A stretch of 10,286 bases of DNA. Origin: Pedobacter sp. Lineage in GTDB: Bacteria; Bacteroidota; Bacteroidia; Sphingobacteriales; Sphingobacteriaceae. Below, one piece after another: positions 7,306 through 10,286 of the stretch. The DNA lies in contig JASLGV010000149.1 of assembly GCA_030149995.1 (NCBI GenBank), positions 1 through 10,286 of the forward strand. Direction: 5' to 3'. The notes below the pieces were generated by a model. That model worked only from the letters and a program-made list of their open reading frames with translations. It made no database searches and had not been told where the DNA came from. How positions within the stretch are numbered: position 1 is the first letter of the stretch; each line of letters begins with the position of its first letter. The position numbers and the translations under genes were made by a program.

Positions 7306-7827
7306 TTGATCGATTATAGAAACCTTAACTACCTAAAAGAGGGAAACCTCAAACAGCAGGCGGCTTACCAGGTATTGACCAATTACCAGGTTTTAATAAA
7401 GCTACAGACATTTTCACCCATATTGGTAGGCACCATACCCATTCATATAGATATAGACAGCAGCGACCTCGATATCATCTGCGAGGTAACAGATCCACTC
7501 CTTTTCACATCTACATTAAAGCGTGCCTTTGGAAAAGAAAAAGGTTTCCAGCTTACAGAATTATCCGAAAGACAGGCTTATGTTGCCAGTTTCTTTATCC
7601 ATCATTTCGAAATAGAGATTTTCGGGCAAAACATACCTACCCATCAGCAAAATGCTTACCGGCACATGCTTATTGAAGATAAATTGCTCACAGAAAAAGG
7701 CGAAGCTTTTAGACAGGAAATTATCAGACTCAAAAAGCAGGGATATAAAACAGAACCTGCTTTTGCACTTTTATTAGGCTTGCAGGGCGATCCTTACGAA
7801 GCTTTGTTAACATTAGAAACACAGTAG
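7306..7827 (+). CDS. DUF4269-like protein, possible nucleotidyltransferase fold
   Basis: A 173-residue soluble protein that I recognise as DUF4269-like (family length about 170-180 aa); no function is established to my knowledge. The N-terminus IDYRNLNYLKEGN is typical, and no ATG, GTG or other TTG occurs between the in-frame stop at 7267 and the TTG at 7306, so TTG is the likely start. Residues 41-57 (VGTIPIHIDIDSSDLDI) resemble the nucleotidyltransferase pattern of a G-S/T turn followed by D-x-D: G42, T43, then D54 and D56. A later strand, HHFEIEIFG, offers E102 or E104 as a third carboxylate. The C-terminal third is helical (AFRQEIIRLKKQG, then EPAFALLLGLQGDPYEALL). It stands alone between two terminators. 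The enzymatic role is inference from motif shape; a non-catalytic relative is possible. Confidence 0.8.
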   Translation: MIDYRNLNYLKEGNLKQQAAYQVLTNYQVLIKLQTFSPILVGTIPIHIDIDSSDLDIICEVTDPLLFTSTLKRAFGKEKGFQLTELSERQAYVASFFIHHFEIEIFGQNIPTHQQNAYRHMLIEDKLLTEKGEAFRQEIIRLKKQGYKTEPAFALLLGLQGDPYEALLTLETQ

Positions 7828-7860
7828 AACCGGCCATCAGAACCGTTTCCGGTTAAAATA

Positions 7861-7890
7861 AAAAACCCCGGCTTTCTGGCCAGGGTTTTT
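7861..7890. terminator. Bidirectional terminator between DUF4269-like gene and sucB
   Basis: AAAAACCC (7861-7868) pairs with GGGTTTTT (7883-7890), and inside it GGC (7870-7872) pairs with GCC (7879-7881) across one C/A mismatch, leaving a six-base loop. Flanking A and T runs allow use from both directions, as expected between convergent genes. A smaller inverted repeat, AACCGG (7828-7833) with CCGGTT (7849-7854), lies just before it and may add to termination on the + strand. Confidence 0.82.
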
Positions 7891-7914
7891 ATATATTCAG
7901 ATCAAAAGATCAGA

Positions 7915-9144
7915 CTAAACGCCTAACAATAATCTGGCCGGATCTTCCAATAATTGTTTAACACGAACCAGGAAACCAACAGACTCACGTCCGTCGATAA
8001 TTCTGTGGTCGTAAGATAAAGCAACATACATCATCGGACGGATCACCACCTCACCTTTTTCTGCTACCGGACGCTCAATAATATTGTGCATACCTAAAAT
8101 AGCCGACTGTGGTGCATTGATAATTGGTGTAGACATCATAGAGCCAAACACACCACCATTGGTAATGGTAAAGGTTCCACCTGTCATTTCCTCTATCGTC
8201 AATTTACTATCGCGTGCTTTTAAAGCCAGGTCTAAAACAGATTTTTCAATTTCTGCAAGCGATTTGCTTTCTGCATTGCGGATTACCGGAACCACCAAAC
8301 CTTTAGGTGCCGAAACAGCAATAGAAATATCAGCGAAATCGTTAAATACAAGCTCTTCGCCTTCAATACGGCCATTAACAGCAGGGAATTCTTTTAAAGC
8401 TTCTGTTACCGCTTTGGTAAAGAAACTCATAAAGCCTAAGCCTACACCATGTTTTTCTTTAAACTGGTCTTTGTATTTAGCACGCAAATCCATGATCGGT
8501 TTCATGTTCACCTCATTAAAAGTGGTTAACATAGCCGTTTCATTTTTAACAGCAACCAAACGTTTGGCAACTGTTCTGCGCAATGGCGACATTTTTTCGC
8601 GACGCTCATTACGGCTTCCTGCCGGAGCTGCCACAGCTGCTGGTGCAGCCGCTTTAGGTGCTTCTGCTTTTTTACCTGCTTCAGCCTTTACAGCATCATC
8701 TTTGGTAATACGGCCATCTACACCTGTACCTTTAACACTACCCGCATCTACACCTTTTTCGGCCAGAATTTTAGCAGCAGCAGGCGAAGGCGTTCCGGTA
8801 GCATAGCTTTCACCGTTTCTTTCGGCAACCGGAGCAGAAGCTTTTTCTTCTGTAACCGCTGCTTTCTCTTCTGTTTTTGCCGTTTCTTCTTTCTTAGCCG
8901 GTGCCGCACCACCATCTTCAATTTTACAAACTACTGCTCCGATTGATAAAGTATCACCTTCGGCAGCTATGGTTTTTAAAGTTCCAGCTTGTTCTGCAGT
9001 TAATTCAAAAGTTGCCTTATCTGATTCTAATTCGGCAATTACTTCATCCATTTCTACAACGTCGCCATCATTTTTTATCCAGCGTGATAAAACAACTTCG
9101 GTTATCGATTCGCCAACCGGCGGAACTTTTATCTCTAAACTCAT
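7915..9144 (-). CDS. sucB: Dihydrolipoyllysine succinyltransferase, E2 of 2-oxoglutarate dehydrogenase
   Basis: E2 core of the 2-oxoglutarate dehydrogenase complex, which transfers the succinyl group from lipoamide to CoA in the TCA cycle. The 409 residues divide into a lipoyl domain (1-77) with the lipoylated Lys43 in ESDKATFEL, an Ala/Glu/Lys-rich linker (about 79-115), the peripheral subunit-binding domain (about 117-153: [20 protein letters not shown], then GRITKDDA), a second Ala/Lys/Pro linker (about 154-182), and the catalytic acyltransferase domain (184-409). The last carries the active-site signature [11 protein letters not shown] with His380 and Asp384. One lipoyl domain, overall length and the SPLRR entry to the catalytic domain fit SucB rather than the pyruvate dehydrogenase E2. 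It lies 86 bases after sucA on the same strand and ends at a bidirectional terminator. The A-rich leader with no Shine-Dalgarno is normal for Bacteroidota. Confidence 0.97.
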   Translation of the reverse strand: MSLEIKVPPVGESITEVVLSRWIKNDGDVVEMDEVIAELESDKATFELTAEQAGTLKTIAAEGDTLSIGAVVCKIEDGGAAPAKKEETAKTEEKAAVTEEKASAPVAERNGESYATGTPSPAAAKILAEKGVDAGSVKGTGVDGRITKDDAVKAEAGKKAEAPKAAAPAAVAAPAGSRNERREKMSPLRRTVAKRLVAVKNETAMLTTFNEVNMKPIMDLRAKYKDQFKEKHGVGLGFMSFFTKAVTEALKEFPAVNGRIEGEELVFNDFADISIAVSAPKGLVVPVIRNAESKSLAEIEKSVLDLALKARDSKLTIEEMTGGTFTITNGGVFGSMMSTPIINAPQSAILGMHNIIERPVAEKGEVVIRPMMYVALSYDHRIIDGRESVGFLVRVKQLLEDPARLLLGV

Positions 9145-9183
9145 ATTTTTAATTTTGTATTTTTTGTTCTGTATTTTACAGAC

Positions 9184-9210
9184 AAGTGCAGGTTTTAGCT
9201 ACCTGCACTT
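9184..9210 (-). repeat. Intercistronic hairpin between sucA and sucB
   Basis: A perfect 10-bp inverted repeat, AAGTGCAGGT (9184-9193) and ACCTGCACTT (9201-9210), encloses a seven-base loop in the short gap between the sucA stop and the sucB start. Read on the minus strand, no U run follows the stem, so it is not a standard intrinsic terminator. It could stabilise or mark cleavage of the sucA-sucB messenger, act as a partial attenuator, or bind a protein as a palindromic site. Confidence 0.7.
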
Positions 9211-9230
9211 ATCCTACATCTAAATGTAAC

Positions 9231-10286
9231 TTAATCTATCTGAACCAGTTTTTTAGACGCTTTTTTAGCAATGTCTTTTACATCTTCTGTTACACCTACT
9301 TCTAAAGCCTTTGCTAAAATATACGCCTGCTGGTTGGCATGTTGTTTTGCAAAACCGGTTGCGGTACTGCTGCTCTCTTTTCTCGAAATTACATCGATGC
9401 CTTTTAAAGCTGTTTTATGTAACTTACGGAATAGATATGGCCAGGCGCCCATGTTTTCTGGTTCTTCCTGTACCCAGAAAATCTCATTTGCATTTTTATA
9501 TTTTTTCTGAATAGCTTCCATCTGATCTATAGGTGTAGGATACAATTGTTCTACACGCACAAGTGCCACATGTTTCAGCTTATCTGCTTGTTGTTTTTCC
9601 AGCAATTCGTAATATATTTTACCACTACAGAAAACAATCCGTGTTACATCTGCAACTTTTACATTTGCATCATCAATCACTTCTTTAAATCCGCCATCGG
9701 TAAAATCTGCCAGCGGACTTACACATTTAGGGTGACGCAGTAAGCTTTTCGGTGTAAATACCACTAAAGGTTTACGGAAATCACGTTTAAACTGTCTGCG
9801 TAAAACATGGAAGAAGTTTGCAGGCGTGGTACAATTGGTAATCTGCATGTTGTAATCTGCACACAGCTCCATAAAACGTTCAATACGTGCCGATGAATGC
9901 TCAGGTCCCTGACCTTCATATCCATGAGGCAACAACATAACCAAACCGTTTTCACGTTGCCATTTGGTTTCGGCGCTGGCTACATATTGATCCACTACAA
10001 TCTGCGCTCCGTTAAAGAAATCGCCAAACTGTGCTTCCCAGATGGTTAAAGCATTTGGATTGGCCATCGCATAACCATACTCAAAACCTAAAACACCATA
10101 TTCTGATAAGTGCGAGTTGTAAATATCAAACGGTGCCTGCTGATCAGAAATATTTGCCAACGGTACATACTCTTCTTCGCTGTCTTCCAGTGTTAATACC
10201 GCATGACGGTGCGAGAATGTTCCGCGTTCTACATCCTGACCACTTAAACGAACACGTTTACCTTCTGATAACAAAGTACCATAAGC
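9231..10286 (-). CDS. sucA: 2-oxoglutarate dehydrogenase E1, C-terminal part (5' end outside window)
   Basis: Thiamine-diphosphate-dependent E1 subunit that decarboxylates 2-oxoglutarate and passes the succinyl group to the E2 lipoyl domain. Only the last 351 residues are in the window; the frame is open through the right edge (AYGTLLSEGKRVRL), so the TTG at 10274 is an internal leucine. Family blocks present: RLSGQDVERGTFSHRHAV, the WEAQFGDFFNGAQ block, the KWQRENGLVMLLPHGYEGQG block, EHSSARIERF, VVFTPKSLLRH and FWVQEEPENMGAW. These fit SucA of the single-chain OGDH type, not the alpha/beta E1 of branched-chain complexes. After the usual end (about QAYILAKALEV) there is a lysine-rich extension of about 20 residues (GVTEDVKDIAKKASKKLVQI). 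sucB follows downstream, 86 bases away, so the two E1/E2 genes are probably cotranscribed. Confidence 0.97.
   Translation of the reverse strand, partial: AYGTLLSEGKRVRLSGQDVERGTFSHRHAVLTLEDSEEEYVPLANISDQQAPFDIYNSHLSEYGVLGFEYGYAMANPNALTIWEAQFGDFFNGAQIVVDQYVASAETKWQRENGLVMLLPHGYEGQGPEHSSARIERFMELCADYNMQITNCTTPANFFHVLRRQFKRDFRKPLVVFTPKSLLRHPKCVSPLADFTDGGFKEVIDDANVKVADVTRIVFCSGKIYYELLEKQQADKLKHVALVRVEQLYPTPIDQMEAIQKKYKNANEIFWVQEEPENMGAWPYLFRKLHKTALKGIDVISRKESSSTATGFAKQHANQQAYILAKALEVGVTEDVKDIAKKASKKLVQID

Noticed and set aside
8084..8806. 240-codon open frame on the + strand opposite sucB
   Set aside because: It is the antisense shadow of sucB; its Ala-rich part mirrors the sucB linkers, it has no family resemblance, and the minus strand encodes an unambiguous E2.
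8640..8900. Repetitive Ala/Glu/Lys codons in sucB taken as a tandem repeat
   Set aside because: They are the flexible linkers either side of the subunit-binding domain of E2, with no exact repeat unit.
1..10286. CRISPR array, tRNA or rRNA gene, insertion sequence, integrase or defence system
   Set aside because: No regularly spaced repeats, tRNA-like or rRNA sequence, transposase motif or terminal repeats seen; every coding stretch is accounted for by core or small membrane genes.

Overview
The window looks like chromosomal core sequence from a member of the Bacteroidota, most likely the Sphingobacteriaceae (Pedobacter-like). The pointers are the closeness of IleRS, the DksA-like protein and the E1/E2 sequences to what I remember of that family, the absence of Shine-Dalgarno motifs, A-rich leaders, and TAnnTTTG-type -7 promoter boxes. 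No mobile element, CRISPR array, tRNA, rRNA or defence system is visible, and no gap between genes exceeds about 110 bases.

Layout, left to right. (1) The C-terminal part of an RND/MMPL-type exporter enters from the left edge on the + strand and ends at 2093. (2) A long bidirectional hairpin terminator (2116-2169) separates it from two overlapping minus-strand genes for small two-helix membrane proteins (2666 down to 2204). (3) A short divergent promoter region (about 2684-2721) leads into the + strand cluster ileS, a DksA/TraR-like gene, and lspA (2751-7199), which ends at a strong terminator (7219-7249). (4) A single + strand DUF4269-like gene with a TTG start (7306-7827) ends at a second bidirectional terminator (7861-7890). 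(5) The minus-strand sucA-sucB pair for the 2-oxoglutarate dehydrogenase complex fills the rest. sucB is complete, and sucA is cut by the right edge.

How the genes work together: ileS and lspA are neighbours in many bacteria. Here a transcription-factor-like DksA relative sits between them and its stop codon overlaps the lspA start, so tRNA charging, possible stringent-type transcription control and lipoprotein maturation appear to share one transcript. sucA and sucB encode E1 and E2 of the same TCA-cycle complex and are separated by a short gap carrying a clean hairpin.

I did not find a wholly new system. The most notable points are an IleRS of the eukaryotic-like type 2 class whose HIGH motif reads GIHH (the altered motif linked to very high mupirocin resistance), a DksA-like protein that has lost three of the four zinc ligands, a DUF4269 protein with a nucleotidyltransferase-like carboxylate pattern, and the sucA-sucB intercistronic hairpin.
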